From: Amycolatopsis mediterranei
GTDB taxonomy: Bacteria > Actinomycetota > Actinomycetes > Mycobacteriales > Pseudonocardiaceae
Assembly: GCF_026017845.1 (NCBI RefSeq)
Contig: NZ_CP100416.1
Span: forward strand, 10,034,338 to 10,098,337
DNA length: 64,000 bases
Reading direction: 5' to 3'
Under the pieces are notes generated by a model. It ran no database searches. It was not told the DNA's origin and was given only the letters and a program-made list of their open reading frames with translations. Every line of letters starts with the position of its first letter. Position 1 is the stretch's first letter. Positions 42,779 through 51,925 of the stretch are shown in pieces. The translations under genes were made by a program, and so were the position numbers.

Positions 42779-44260
42779 GTGAAGACGTCGTGGCGCGCGC
42801 TTGTCGCGGTCGCCCTGCTGGCCGGGTTCCCGGTTCTCGTGTTCCTGGTCGTCGGCGGTCTGGCCGCGGCCGAGTACTTCTTCTTCCAGCACTCCGGGAT
42901 CCTGGCGATCAAGCTCGGCATCGTCGCGGTGCCGATGTCGTACGCCCTGCTCAAGGCCCTGTTCGCGATCGAGCGGACGCGCGGGGCCACCACGCCGGGC
43001 GTGCCGGCGACGCGGGCGGGCGAGCCCGCGCTGTGGGCGCTCGTCGAGGAGCTGGCCACCGCGGTCGGCACCCGGCCGCCGGACACGATCACGCTGGTCA
43101 GCGAGGTCAACGCCGGGGTCCGCGAGCGCACCGGCTGGCTCGGCCTGCGCGTGCGCCGGCGCGAGATGTTCATCGGCGCGCAGCTGCTCGCCGGACTGCG
43201 GCACGACCAGCTGTGCGCCTTGCTCGGGCACGAACTCGGGCACTACAGCAACCGAGACACCCGGCTGGCCGCGCTCACCTACCGCGGCCGCCGTTCGATC
43301 GAGCGCGCGCTGCTCGGCCTGAGCGGCGACGGCTGGTTCGAAGGCCTGGTCCGCAAGTTGTTCGTGCTCTACGCGAAGCTGTACTTCGCGGTCTCCGCCG
43401 CGGTCTGCCGCCGTCAGGAGCTCGCCGCCGACGCCGCCGCGGCCCGCGTCGCCGGTACCGCAGCGATGATCGGCGCGCTGCGCGAGATCGAAACCCTCGA
43501 CGTCGCCTGGGACTTCTACTTCGACCGCTACGTCGCGATCGGCTGGGACGCCGGCTACCTGCCCGACCGGCTGGCCGGGGGGTTCCAGGCGCTGCTCGCC
43601 GACGAAAAGCGGGCCGGGGAGTTCGACCGCGTCCGGCACGACCCGCCGGCCGGCGAGGGGTCCCGCTACGACACGCACCCGCCGACACCGGCCCGGATCG
43701 CGGCGCTCGAAGCGCTCCCGGAGTTCCCGGGACGCCCCGGCGGCGGTCACCCGGCGAGCGAAATCCTCCGCGACGCCGCCCCGACGCTGGAAGCGGCCGT
43801 GGCTTCCGACTTTTCCGAGAAGGCGAAGGCCAAGCGGCGCACGGACTGGGACCGGCTGGTCGACCTCGGCGTCCGCCACTCCGTCACGGTCGAGGCGGCC
43901 AGGATCCTGGGCGCGGGGAAAACGCTGGCGCAGGCCCTCGATCTCATCGACGCCGGCCGGGCCGCCGAACTGGCCGACCCGGAGCTCGCGCCGCCGGCGT
44001 CGGCCGGTCCCCGGGCCCGGCGCGAGTTCGCCGCCGCCTCGGTCCGCGCGCGGCTGTCCACTGTGGTCCAGGCGTACCTCGCCGAAGCCGAGGTGGCGCA
44101 CTGGAAGCTGTCGTGGTCCGGGCCGCCCGAATTCGTCGTCGACGAACCCCTCGGCAGTGGACTGACCACCGCCCTCGACGCCGCGGCGGCGGCCGACCAC
44201 GACACGGCGCCACTGCGCCGCCTGCTGGCCGCCGCCGACGTGCTTCCCGTCCGTTCCTGA
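42779..44260 (+). CDS. M48-like membrane zinc metalloprotease
   Basis: The 493-residue protein has two N-terminal hydrophobic segments (about 5-30 and 38-60). The zinc motif HELGHYSNRDT (HExxH) and the third ligand Glu in RRQELAADAAAA follow. The long C-terminal half is helical, with no second protease motif. It resembles HtpX-type M48 proteases that degrade or clip membrane/envelope proteins. I selected GTG 42779 because GGGGGAGG lies 11 bp upstream and the first hydrophobic helix begins right after it. ATG 42731 is the alternative. It is followed 10 bp later by a TPR-like gene. Confidence 0.82.
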   Translation: MKTSWRALVAVALLAGFPVLVFLVVGGLAAAEYFFFQHSGILAIKLGIVAVPMSYALLKALFAIERTRGATTPGVPATRAGEPALWALVEELATAVGTRPPDTITLVSEVNAGVRERTGWLGLRVRRREMFIGAQLLAGLRHDQLCALLGHELGHYSNRDTRLAALTYRGRRSIERALLGLSGDGWFEGLVRKLFVLYAKLYFAVSAAVCRRQELAADAAAARVAGTAAMIGALREIETLDVAWDFYFDRYVAIGWDAGYLPDRLAGGFQALLADEKRAGEFDRVRHDPPAGEGSRYDTHPPTPARIAALEALPEFPGRPGGGHPASEILRDAAPTLEAAVASDFSEKAKAKRRTDWDRLVDLGVRHSVTVEAARILGAGKTLAQALDLIDAGRAAELADPELAPPASAGPRARREFAAASVRARLSTVVQAYLAEAEVAHWKLSWSGPPEFVVDEPLGSGLTTALDAAAAADHDTAPLRRLLAAADVLPVRS

Positions 44261-44270
44261 GGAGGAACCG

Positions 44271-45368
44271 TTGCTTTCCCTGTTCAACTCCAAGCGGCGC
44301 AAGGCCGCCATCGCGCTGGTGAAGGCCGCGAAGGCCCGCGGGATGAGCGCCGAGGACTACGCGAAGACGCTCTCCCCGGAGGAGCTCGCTCAATACGTCC
44401 CCCAAGACGACAAGCCGAAGGTCGAGATGCCGGACGTCGCGCTGTGGGGTCTCCCGCCGGACAAGGAGGTGACGGCGGCGAAGTTCGTCGCCGACGCCCG
44501 CGTCGCCGAAGCCGTCACGGCCTACCGCGCCGGTGACTGGCAGCCGGGTGCCGCACTGCTGACCGAGCTCGGCACCGACTGGGACCGCCGGGCGTTCGCC
44601 GTGCAGCAGCTCGGGGACGCCGCCGCGGACGACGACGCTCCGCTGAAGGAGTGGCAGGCGTCGGGAAGCGCGGACGCGGCCGCCGTCAACGCGCAGGGCC
44701 TGGTCGCGCTGGCCTGGCAGATCCGTTCGGGGCTCACCCCCGAACACGTCTCCGAGGAGCAGTGGGCCGGGTTCTTCCGGGTGCTCGAGGACGCCGAAGC
44801 GGCCACGCAGGCCGCGATCGAAGCCGCGCCGGACGATCCCACGCCGTGGTGCACCATGCTCACCGTCGCCCGCGGGCGGCAGTACGGGAACGACGACTTC
44901 CGCGCGGTCTGGGCGGAGCTCGTGGCCCGCGACCCGCTCCACCGGCCTGCCCACGAGCAGGCACTGCAGTACTGGTGCGCCAAGTGGTTCGGCTCGCACG
45001 AGCAGATGTTCGCGTTCGCCGACGAAGCCCTCGACAAGGCGCCGAAGCTGGCGGGCCTAGCGCTCGTCGCCGCGCACGAAGCGGAGGACAAGGGCGTCGC
45101 GGCCTGGAAGAGCGACCGGACCAAGCTCGCCCTGGACGTCGTCCGGCCTTGGCTGGACGGCGAAGGCCGGGACCACCCGGCGAACCTCCGCGACCGCGCG
45201 TACGCGGCCAAGGCACTGGTGGCGAACGACCGGTGCGACGAGGCCGTCGAGCAGTTCAAGGTGCTCGGCGTGCACGCGGACGCGCTCGTCTGGGCCTACA
45301 CCGGCCGCCCGGAACGCGAGTTCCTGAAGACGCGCTACCTCGCCTGCTACGGCGCAACCCGGCCGTGA
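44271..45368 (+). CDS. Unknown helical-repeat protein, TTG start
   Basis: The 365-residue protein is predicted mostly alpha-helical, with TPR-like elements near the C-terminus (PLHRPAHEQALQYWCAKW, KLAGLALVAAHEAEDK, DRCDEAVEQFKVLGVHAD). I cannot assign a family. TTG 44271 is preceded by GAGGAGG, which makes this unusual start credible. It follows the M48 protease by 10 bp and is probably co-transcribed, so it might be its adaptor or substrate. Confidence 0.75.
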   Translation: MLSLFNSKRRKAAIALVKAAKARGMSAEDYAKTLSPEELAQYVPQDDKPKVEMPDVALWGLPPDKEVTAAKFVADARVAEAVTAYRAGDWQPGAALLTELGTDWDRRAFAVQQLGDAAADDDAPLKEWQASGSADAAAVNAQGLVALAWQIRSGLTPEHVSEEQWAGFFRVLEDAEAATQAAIEAAPDDPTPWCTMLTVARGRQYGNDDFRAVWAELVARDPLHRPAHEQALQYWCAKWFGSHEQMFAFADEALDKAPKLAGLALVAAHEAEDKGVAAWKSDRTKLALDVVRPWLDGEGRDHPANLRDRAYAAKALVANDRCDEAVEQFKVLGVHADALVWAYTGRPEREFLKTRYLACYGATRP

Positions 45369-45379
45369 ATTCACGCGTT

Positions 45380-45407
45380 GGCCCCTCACCGCGCTCGGTG
45401 AGGGGCC
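45380..45407. terminator. Convergent terminator
   Basis: GGCCCCTCACCG (45380-45391) pairs exactly with CGGTGAGGGGCC (45396-45407) on a CGCT loop. It separates the plus-strand helical protein from the minus-strand asd gene. Confidence 0.88.
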
Positions 45408-45420
45408 TTCGGCGTGGTCG

Positions 45421-46461
45421 TCAGAGCTGCTGGGCGACCAGCTCCGCGATCTGGATGGCGTTGAGCGCCGCGCCCTTGCGCAGGTTGTCGTTCGAGAGGA
45501 ACAGCGCGAGCCCGCGGCCGCCCTCGACACCCGGGTCCACGCGGATGCGGCCGACGTAGCTCGGGTCGTTGCCCGCCGCCTGCAGCGGGGTCGGCACCTC
45601 CGACAGCTCGACGCCCGGCGCGTGGGTCAGCAGCTCCGTCGCGCGCTCGACCGACAGCGGCCGCTCGAACTCCGCGTTCACCGAGACCGAATGGCCCGAG
45701 AACACCGGCACCCGGACGCAGGTGCACGAGACGGCGAGACCCGGGATGCTCAGGATCTTGCGGCTCTCGTTGCGGAACTTCTTCTCTTCGTCCGTCTCGA
45801 ACTCGCCGTCGTCCACAATGGACCCGGCCATCGGGAGGACGTTGAACGCGATCGGCCGGACGTACTTCTCCGGCTTCGGGAAGTCGATCGCCGCGCCGTC
45901 GTGGGTCAGCAGCGATGCGTGCTCGGCCGCCGCCCGCACCTGCCCGGCGAGCTCGTCGACGCCGGCCAGCCCGCTGCCGGACACCGCCTGGTACGTCGAC
46001 GCGACCAGCCGGACCAGGCCGGCCTCGTCGTGCAGCGGCTTCAGCACCGGCATCGCGGCCATCGTGGTGCAGTTGGGATTCGCGATGATCCCCTTGCGCG
46101 CTTCCTTGACAGCCTCGGGATTGACCTCGCTGACGACCAGCGGCACGTCCGGGTCCATCCGGAACGCCGACGAGTTGTCGATCACCGTGACCCCGGCCGC
46201 GGCGAACCGCGGGGCCTGCGCCTTCGACGTCGAGCCGCCCGCCGAGAACAGCGCGATGTCCAAACCGGACGGATCCGCCGTCGAGGCGTCCTCGATCGTG
46301 ATTTCGGTGTCACGCCACGGAAGTTTCGACCCCGCCGAGCGCGCCGAAGCGAAGTAGCGCAGCTCGGCGATCGGGAACTCCCGCTCCGCCAGCAGCTTGC
46401 GCATCACCGCACCGACCTGGCCGGTCGCGCCGACCACCCCGACCCGCAGCCCGTCCGCCAT
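45421..46461 (-). CDS. asd: Aspartate-semialdehyde dehydrogenase
   Basis: The 346-residue protein has GVVGATGQVGAVMRKLL (NADP loop), SAGGSTSKAQAPRF, the catalytic-Cys motif NPNCTTMA and HSVSVNAEFERPL. It reduces beta-aspartyl phosphate to the semialdehyde, feeding lysine, diaminopimelate, threonine and methionine. ATG 46461 overlaps the lysC stop by one base (TGATG), so the pair is translated as a unit, the common lysC-asd organisation. Confidence 0.95.
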   Translation of the reverse strand: MADGLRVGVVGATGQVGAVMRKLLAEREFPIAELRYFASARSAGSKLPWRDTEITIEDASTADPSGLDIALFSAGGSTSKAQAPRFAAAGVTVIDNSSAFRMDPDVPLVVSEVNPEAVKEARKGIIANPNCTTMAAMPVLKPLHDEAGLVRLVASTYQAVSGSGLAGVDELAGQVRAAAEHASLLTHDGAAIDFPKPEKYVRPIAFNVLPMAGSIVDDGEFETDEEKKFRNESRKILSIPGLAVSCTCVRVPVFSGHSVSVNAEFERPLSVERATELLTHAPGVELSEVPTPLQAAGNDPSYVGRIRVDPGVEGGRGLALFLSNDNLRKGAALNAIQIAELVAQQL

Positions 46462-47726
46462 CAGCGACCACTCCCCGCGTAGACGACGGCTTCTTCGTCG
46501 CCGCCGAGTTCGAATGCCTCGTGGATCGCGCGCACGGCGTCGTCGAGCTGCGCGTCGCGGATCAGCACCGAAATGCGGATCTCCGAGGTGTTGATGATTT
46601 CGATGTTGACGCCGGCCTCGGCCAGCGCTTCGCAGAACGTCGCCGTGACACCCGGGTGCGAGCGCATCCCGGCGCCGACCAGCGACACCTTGCCGACGTG
46701 GTCGTCGTAGAGGACCGACTCGAAGCCGATCTCCGCCTTGACCTTCTCCAGTTCCTTGACGGCCTTGGCGCCGTTGGCCTTCGACAGCGTGAACGTGATG
46801 TCCGTGCGGCCGGAGACGGTGCTGGACACGTTCTGCAGCACCATGTCGATGTCGATCTCGGCGTCGGCGATCACGCGGAAGATCCGGGCCGCGGCGCCGG
46901 TGTGGTCCGGCACCCCGGTGACCGTGATCTTGGCTTCGGAGCGGTCGTGCGCCACACCGGTGATCAGGGCTTGTTCCACGGGGATCTCCTCGATAGAACC
47001 GGTCACCGTCGTGCCCGGCTTGTCGCTGTAGGAAGAACGGACTCGGATCGGGACGCCGTAGCGGCGCGCGTACTCGACCGAACGCAGGTGCAGGATCTTC
47101 GACCCGCTCGCGGCGAGCTCGAGCATCTCTTCGTACGTGACGGTGTCGAGCTTCTTCGCGTCCGGCACCACCCGCGGGTCCGCCGTGTACACACCGTCCA
47201 CATCGGAGTAGATCTCGCAGACGTCGGCGTTCAGCGCGGCGGCCAGCGCGACGGCGGTGGTGTCCGAGCCGCCGCGGCCCAGCGTGGTGATGTCCTTGGT
47301 GTCCTGCGCGACGCCCTGGAAGCCCGCCACCAGCGCGATGTACCCCTGGTCGAGCGCCTCGGTGACCCGGCTCGGCGTGACGTCGATGATGCGCGCGTTG
47401 CCGTGCACCGACGTCGTGACGACGCCGGCCTGCGAACCGGTGAACGACCACGCCTCGGCGCCCTGGGCCGCGATCGCCATCGCGACCAGCGAGTTCGAGA
47501 TGCGCTCACCGGCGGTGAGCAGCATGTCCATCTCCCGCTCCGGCGGCGCCGGGTTGACCTGCTGCGCCAGGTCGAGCAGCTCGTCGGTGGTGTCACCCAT
47601 CGCCGAGCAGACGACGACGACGTCGTTGCCCGCCTTCTTCGTCGCGACGATCCGCTCCGCCACGCGCTTGATCCGGTCGGCACTTTCCAGCGACGATCCG
47701 CCGTACTTCTGGACCACGAGGGCCAC
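46461..47726 (-). CDS. lysC: Aspartate kinase
   Basis: The 421-residue protein has KYGGSSLESADRIKRV, the nucleotide-binding GRGGSDTTAVALAAAL, DVDGVYTADPRVV and two C-terminal ACT domains (about 265-421). The ACT domains usually confer lysine/threonine feedback inhibition in actinobacteria. GTG 47726 follows GGAGG. An internal start could yield the beta subunit seen in some actinobacteria (GTG/ATG near the ACT region). It is first of the lysC-asd operon. Confidence 0.95.
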   Translation of the reverse strand: MALVVQKYGGSSLESADRIKRVAERIVATKKAGNDVVVVCSAMGDTTDELLDLAQQVNPAPPEREMDMLLTAGERISNSLVAMAIAAQGAEAWSFTGSQAGVVTTSVHGNARIIDVTPSRVTEALDQGYIALVAGFQGVAQDTKDITTLGRGGSDTTAVALAAALNADVCEIYSDVDGVYTADPRVVPDAKKLDTVTYEEMLELAASGSKILHLRSVEYARRYGVPIRVRSSYSDKPGTTVTGSIEEIPVEQALITGVAHDRSEAKITVTGVPDHTGAAARIFRVIADAEIDIDMVLQNVSSTVSGRTDITFTLSKANGAKAVKELEKVKAEIGFESVLYDDHVGKVSLVGAGMRSHPGVTATFCEALAEAGVNIEIINTSEIRISVLIRDAQLDDAVRAIHEAFELGGDEEAVVYAGSGR

Positions 47727-47861
47727 GCCCGAACCTCCTCGCGGGCCGGGCGGCTCCCTGGTGGGCACCGGAGAGCCCCCGCGTCCCATGATTTGACCAG
47801 GAGCCTACCGGGGCTTCGGCGGCCCGCCACCCTCTTGACGTGGGGCGGATCCCTCCGGTGG

Positions 47862-47890
47862 GTGTCGCGGAAGTAAATCTTCCGCAACAC
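47862..47890. promoter_or_regulatory. Inverted repeat between lysC and nitroreductase genes
   Basis: GTGTCGCGGAAG (47862-47873) and CTTCCGCAACAC (47879-47890) pair with one mismatch around TAAAT. It lies upstream of lysC-asd (136 bp from its start) and 65 bp upstream of the nitroreductase. It could be an operator or leader hairpin. Confidence 0.45.
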
Positions 47891-47954
47891 CAACGAAATG
47901 CGCGGAGCCCTTCCTCCCGAGTGATGCACAGCACTCGCGGGTACCGTCTTGATC

Positions 47955-48545
47955 GTGCGAAAACCAGCTGTGACGAGCATCCCGATCGCAACCCTGCTGG
48001 CCGAGCGGTGGAGCCCGCGGGCCTACGACGCGTCGGCCGTGGTCTCCCCGGAGCAGGTTCGCTCCCTGCTCGAAGCGGCCCGCTGGGCACCGTCGTTGGG
48101 CAACACCCAGCCGGCCCGCTACCTGGTGGGCGTCCGCGGCACCCCGGCGTTCGACGCGATCCTGGCGACGCTCAATTCGGGCAACCAGGCCTGGGCGCGC
48201 CGGGCGAGCCTGCTGCTGATCGGCGTCATGGTGACGACGAACAAGAAGGGCGAGGTTCCCTACGCGGAGTACGGGCTCGGGCTGGCGTCGGAGAACCTCG
48301 TGCTGCAGGTGGTGGAGCTGGGGTTGATCGCGCACCAGATGGCGGGGTTCTCCCCGGACGCGGTGCACGCGGCCTTCGCCCTCCCGGATGACGCCGTCCC
48401 GAAGGTGGCGATCGCGGTGGGCTCGCCCGCGTCGCCGGAGGTGCTCGAGGAGGACTGGCGGATCGAGCGCGAGAAGGCGGACCGGGTGCGGCTGCCGCTC
48501 GAGGAGTTCGCGTTCACCGACCGGTGGGGCAAGCCGGCGCTATGA
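47955..48545 (+). CDS. Nitroreductase-family flavoprotein
   Basis: The 196-residue protein has RWSPRAYDASAVVS, WAPSLGNTQPARYLVG and GLIAHQMAGF, matching FMN-dependent nitroreductases. It would reduce quinones, nitro compounds or similar with NAD(P)H. GTG 47955 and TTG 47949 are both possible starts, neither with a clear ribosome site, so a leaderless transcript is likely. Its end overlaps the convergent membrane protein gene by 6 bp. Confidence 0.88.
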   Translation: MRKPAVTSIPIATLLAERWSPRAYDASAVVSPEQVRSLLEAARWAPSLGNTQPARYLVGVRGTPAFDAILATLNSGNQAWARRASLLLIGVMVTTNKKGEVPYAEYGLGLASENLVLQVVELGLIAHQMAGFSPDAVHAAFALPDDAVPKVAIAVGSPASPEVLEEDWRIEREKADRVRLPLEEFAFTDRWGKPAL

Positions 48546-48905
48546 CCCGCCGCCCACGCGGCGGATGACCTTGGCCAGGATCCCGGACACCACGAGCCAG
48601 AAGATCGCCGCGATGCCGTAGTTCACCAGCACCCGGAGCTTCTCGTCACTGGGCGTGAACAGGTCGCTGAAGCCGAGCGCGAGGCTGTCGGCCCAGGACT
48701 TCACGAACGAGACGATGCCGTTGGCCGGGTTGGCCGAGCCGACCGTGAAGATCACGTGGATCACCAGGATCGCGGCGAAGACCAGGCCCACCCAGCGGAC
48801 GATCGACGCGACCATCGAGGCCGCCTTGCCCCCGGTCCGGCGCCAGTCGACGGCGGCGCGACGGGAGACACGGGTCTCCTCCGACGACTCTGCGTGCTCA
48901 CCCAT
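48540..48905 (-). CDS. Small membrane protein
   Basis: The 121-residue protein has a charged N-terminus (MGEHAESSEETRVSRRAAVD) and two hydrophobic helices (about 34-54 and 97-117) separated by an amphipathic loop. No family is identified. It resembles small integral proteins widespread in actinobacteria. Its 3' end overlaps the nitroreductase. Confidence 0.7.
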   Translation of the reverse strand: MGEHAESSEETRVSRRAAVDWRRTGGKAASMVASIVRWVGLVFAAILVIHVIFTVGSANPANGIVSFVKSWADSLALGFSDLFTPSDEKLRVLVNYGIAAIFWLVVSGILAKVIRRVGGGS

Positions 48906-49075
48906 GCCCGCAGTTTGGCACGCCACCCCGCCGATTGCTACCCGCTGGTAACACGTTCGGTCGATCACGAATAACAATTCGGCGGCGCGAAGCGCCTCCG
49001 TTGAGGGCGGTGGTGGGGACGGTTCCATCGCGGCCCGGCTTCCCTCAGCCCGCGTTCCCTGGTTATGGTGGGGCC

Positions 49076-49117
49076 GTGGCGCGTGCTCTCCTGCTTCGCT
49101 GCCGCGACGGGGCCTGA
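49076..49117 (+). CDS. leuL: Leucine leader peptide of leuA
   Basis: GTG 49076 opens a 13-residue ORF, VARALLLRCRDGA, with three consecutive leucine codons (CTC CTG CTT) and a TGA at 49115-49117. The stop falls inside the hairpin at 49102-49139. Leader peptides rich in Leu before leuA control attenuation through ribosome stalling when leucyl-tRNA is low, and this arrangement is known from actinobacterial leuA genes. No Shine-Dalgarno is obvious beyond GGTGGGG. Confidence 0.7.
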   Translation: MARALLLRCRDGA

Positions 49118-49139
49118 CCGGACCGGCTCCCCGTCGCGG
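49102..49139 (+). promoter_or_regulatory. Attenuator hairpin of leuA
   Basis: CCGCGACGGGG (49102-49112) pairs perfectly with CCCCGTCGCGG (49129-49139). The left arm lies within the leader-peptide codons, so ribosome position decides whether the stem forms. No U-tract follows, so it may act as an attenuator by blocking a later structure or translation. Confidence 0.6.
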
Positions 49140-49186
49140 GGCTTCGTGGTGCCGGTCGCACCCGTCGATCTGGAGACACCCCTTTC

Positions 49187-50950
49187 ATGAGTTCGCGCAT
49201 CCGCAAACCCTCTCGCCCCGCGCCCGCTGACCAGCCCGCCTGGAACACCCAGCGCGGCACGTCCATGCCGGTCCACCGCTACCGCCCCTGGTACGACGTG
49301 GTCGAGAACATCGACCTGCCCGACCGCACCTGGCCCGAGAAGCGCATCGACCGCGCGCCGCTGTGGTGCGCCGTCGACCTGCGGGACGGCAACCAGGCCC
49401 TGATCGACCCGATGTCGCCCGCGCGCAAGCGCAAGTTCTTCGACCTGCTGGTCCGCATGGGGTACAAGGAGATCGAGGTCGGCTTCCCGGCCGCGTCCCA
49501 GACCGACTTCGACTTCGTCCGCGAGATCATCGAAGAGCACGCCATCCCGGACGACGTCAGCATCCAGGTGCTGACCCAGTGCCGTCCCGAGCTGATCGAA
49601 CGCACCTTCAAGTCGCTCGAAGGCGCGCCGCGGGCGATCGTCCACATCTACAACTCGACGTCGATCCTGCAGCGCCGCGTGGTCTTCCGCGAGGAGCGCG
49701 AGGGCATCAAGAAGATCGCGACGCAGGCCGCGGAAATGGTCGTCGAGCTGGCCGCGAAGCAGCCGGACACCGACTTCCGCTTCCAGTACTCGCCGGAGTC
49801 CTACACCGGCACCGAGCTGTCCTACGCGCTCGAGGTCTGCAACGCCGTCACCGAGATCTGGCAGCCGACGCCGGAGAAGCCGGTGATCCTGAACCTGCCG
49901 GCGACCGTCGAGATGGCGACGCCGAACGTCTACGCCGACTCGATCGAGTGGATGTCCCGGAACCTGGACCGCCGCGACTCGGTGATCCTGTCGCTGCACC
50001 CGCACAACGACCGCGGCACCGGCATCGCCGCCGCCGAGCTGGGCTACCAGGCCGGCGCCGACCGGATCGAGGGCTGCCTGTTCGGCAACGGGGAGCGCAC
50101 CGGCAACGTCGACCTGGTCGCGCTGGGCATGAACCTCTACAGCCAGGGCATCGACCCGCAGATCGACTTCTCCGACATGGACGAGATCAAGCGGACGGTC
50201 GAGTACTGCAACCAGCTGCCGGTCGGCGAGCGCTCGCCGTGGGGCGGCGACCTGGTGTTCACCGCGTTCTCGGGCAGCCACCAGGACGCGATCAACAAGG
50301 GCCTCGACGCGCTGAAGGACGCCGCCGACAAGGCCGGCGTCCCGATCGACGAGTACCCGTGGGAGGTCCCGTACCTGCCGATCGACCCGAAGGACGTCGG
50401 CCGGACGTACGAGGCCGTGATCCGGGTGAACTCGCAGTCCGGCAAGGGCGGCGTCGCCTACATCATGAAGGCCGAGCACCAGCTCGACCTGCCGCGGCGG
50501 CTGCAGATCGAGTTCTCGAAGGTCATCCAGCGCTACACCGACACCGAGGGCGGCGAGGTCGACCCGGCCACCATGTACAACGCCTTCTCGGCCGAGTACC
50601 TGGAGCTGAAGACGCCGCTGGAGCTGGTCCGCCAGCACGTGCGCGACAACGGCGACGGCGAGTACGACATCACCGCGACCGTGAAGGTGGAGGGTGACGA
50701 GCACGAGGTCACCGGCCGCGGCAACGGCCCGATCGCGGCGTTCTTCGACGCGCTGTCGACGGTGGGCTTCGACCTGCGCCTGCTGGACTACAACGAACAC
50801 ACGCTCTCGCCGGGCGACGACGCGCGCGCCGCGTCGTACATCGAGTGCGCGATCTCGGACCGGGTGTTCTGGGGCATCGGCATCGACCCGTCGATCGTCA
50901 CGGCGTCACTGCGCGCGGTCGTCTCGGCGGTGAACCGCGCCAACCGCTAG
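49187..50950 (+). CDS. leuA: 2-isopropylmalate synthase
   Basis: The 587-residue protein has LWCAVDLRDGNQALIDPM (Asp of the metal site), the HPHNDRG dihistidine motif, GCLFGNGERTGNVD and a C-terminal allosteric LeuA domain. It condenses acetyl-CoA with 2-oxoisovalerate, the first step of leucine synthesis, inhibited by leucine. Length is typical of the long actinobacterial/eukaryotic-type form. ATG 49187 lies 69 bp after the leader-peptide stop. Confidence 0.95.
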   Translation: MSSRIRKPSRPAPADQPAWNTQRGTSMPVHRYRPWYDVVENIDLPDRTWPEKRIDRAPLWCAVDLRDGNQALIDPMSPARKRKFFDLLVRMGYKEIEVGFPAASQTDFDFVREIIEEHAIPDDVSIQVLTQCRPELIERTFKSLEGAPRAIVHIYNSTSILQRRVVFREEREGIKKIATQAAEMVVELAAKQPDTDFRFQYSPESYTGTELSYALEVCNAVTEIWQPTPEKPVILNLPATVEMATPNVYADSIEWMSRNLDRRDSVILSLHPHNDRGTGIAAAELGYQAGADRIEGCLFGNGERTGNVDLVALGMNLYSQGIDPQIDFSDMDEIKRTVEYCNQLPVGERSPWGGDLVFTAFSGSHQDAINKGLDALKDAADKAGVPIDEYPWEVPYLPIDPKDVGRTYEAVIRVNSQSGKGGVAYIMKAEHQLDLPRRLQIEFSKVIQRYTDTEGGEVDPATMYNAFSAEYLELKTPLELVRQHVRDNGDGEYDITATVKVEGDEHEVTGRGNGPIAAFFDALSTVGFDLRLLDYNEHTLSPGDDARAASYIECAISDRVFWGIGIDPSIVTASLRAVVSAVNRANR

Positions 50951-50953
50951 CCG

Positions 50954-51925
50954 GTGAAAGCCGAGCGGCTGGTCGCGCTGCTGTTCACGCTGCAACGGCG
51001 GCGCAGCGCGACCGCCGCCGAGCTCGCGGGGGAGCTCGGCGTTTCCGAGCGCACGATGCACCGCGACCTGGCGGCGCTGCGGGAGGCAGGCGTCCCGCTG
51101 TGGACGGAGCAAGGGCGCCACGGCGGCTTCCGCCTGGTCGACGGCTGGCGCTCCGGGCTCGACGGGTTGACGGCGCGGGAGGCCGTCGCGCTGTTCGCGC
51201 TGGGGGTGCCGGACGCGCTCGCCGGGCTCGGCCTCGACACCGCGGGCAGCGCGGCGCGCGCGAAGGTGGCCGCCGGGATGCCGGCCGAGCTGCGGGAACA
51301 CGCGGCTTTGGTGGCGGGCCGGTTCCACCTGGACGCGCCCGGCTGGTTCGGCTCCGCGGACGAGCCGCCGGCGCTGGCGGCGGTGGCGCAGGCGGTGTGG
51401 TCGCAGCGGCGGGTTTCGGTGACGTACCGGCGCCGGGACAAGGTGGCGTCGCGGGAGCTGGAACCGCTGGGGCTCGTGCTGAAGGCGGGGGTCTGGTACC
51501 TGGTGGCGCGCGTGATCCCGGACGACGCGTTGCGGACGTATCGGGTGTCGCGGGTTCTGGAGGTGCAGTCTTCGGACGTGCCCTTCGACCGGCCCCCGGA
51601 CTTCGATCTGGCCCGCTGGTGGCGTTCGTCGTCGGCGACCTTCGAGCAGGTGGCGCGGCCGTTGCGGGTGCGCGCCCGGCTCGACCGGACGGCGGTGCGG
51701 GAGCTGCGCCGCGTGTTCGGGGGCGAGCACCTGGCGGACACGGTGGTTTCGCTCGCGACGCCGGCTGCGGACGGCTGGGCCGAGGCCGAGCTCGCCCTGG
51801 AAGACGACGAGATCGGACTCGGCCAGCTGGTGGCGTTGAGCCCGGGGGTGGAGGTGCTGGAGCCGGCTTCCCTGCGGGCGGCGCTGGCCGCGATCGGCGC
51901 ACAACTGGCCGCCCGCAACGGCTGA
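50954..51925 (+). CDS. WYL-domain transcriptional regulator
   Basis: The 323-residue protein has an N-terminal winged HTH (ERLVALLFTLQRRRSATAAE, then LAGELGVSERTMHRDLAALR) and a WYL domain (LKAGVWYLVARVIPDDALR, residues about 175-195) with a C-terminal WCX extension. Such proteins respond to ligands (often nucleic-acid or sugar-type) and regulate adjacent genes. GTG 50954 begins 4 bp after the leuA stop, so co-transcription with leuA is likely, though a functional link is unproven. Confidence 0.88.
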   Translation: MKAERLVALLFTLQRRRSATAAELAGELGVSERTMHRDLAALREAGVPLWTEQGRHGGFRLVDGWRSGLDGLTAREAVALFALGVPDALAGLGLDTAGSAARAKVAAGMPAELREHAALVAGRFHLDAPGWFGSADEPPALAAVAQAVWSQRRVSVTYRRRDKVASRELEPLGLVLKAGVWYLVARVIPDDALRTYRVSRVLEVQSSDVPFDRPPDFDLARWWRSSSATFEQVARPLRVRARLDRTAVRELRRVFGGEHLADTVVSLATPAADGWAEAELALEDDEIGLGQLVALSPGVEVLEPASLRAALAAIGAQLAARNG

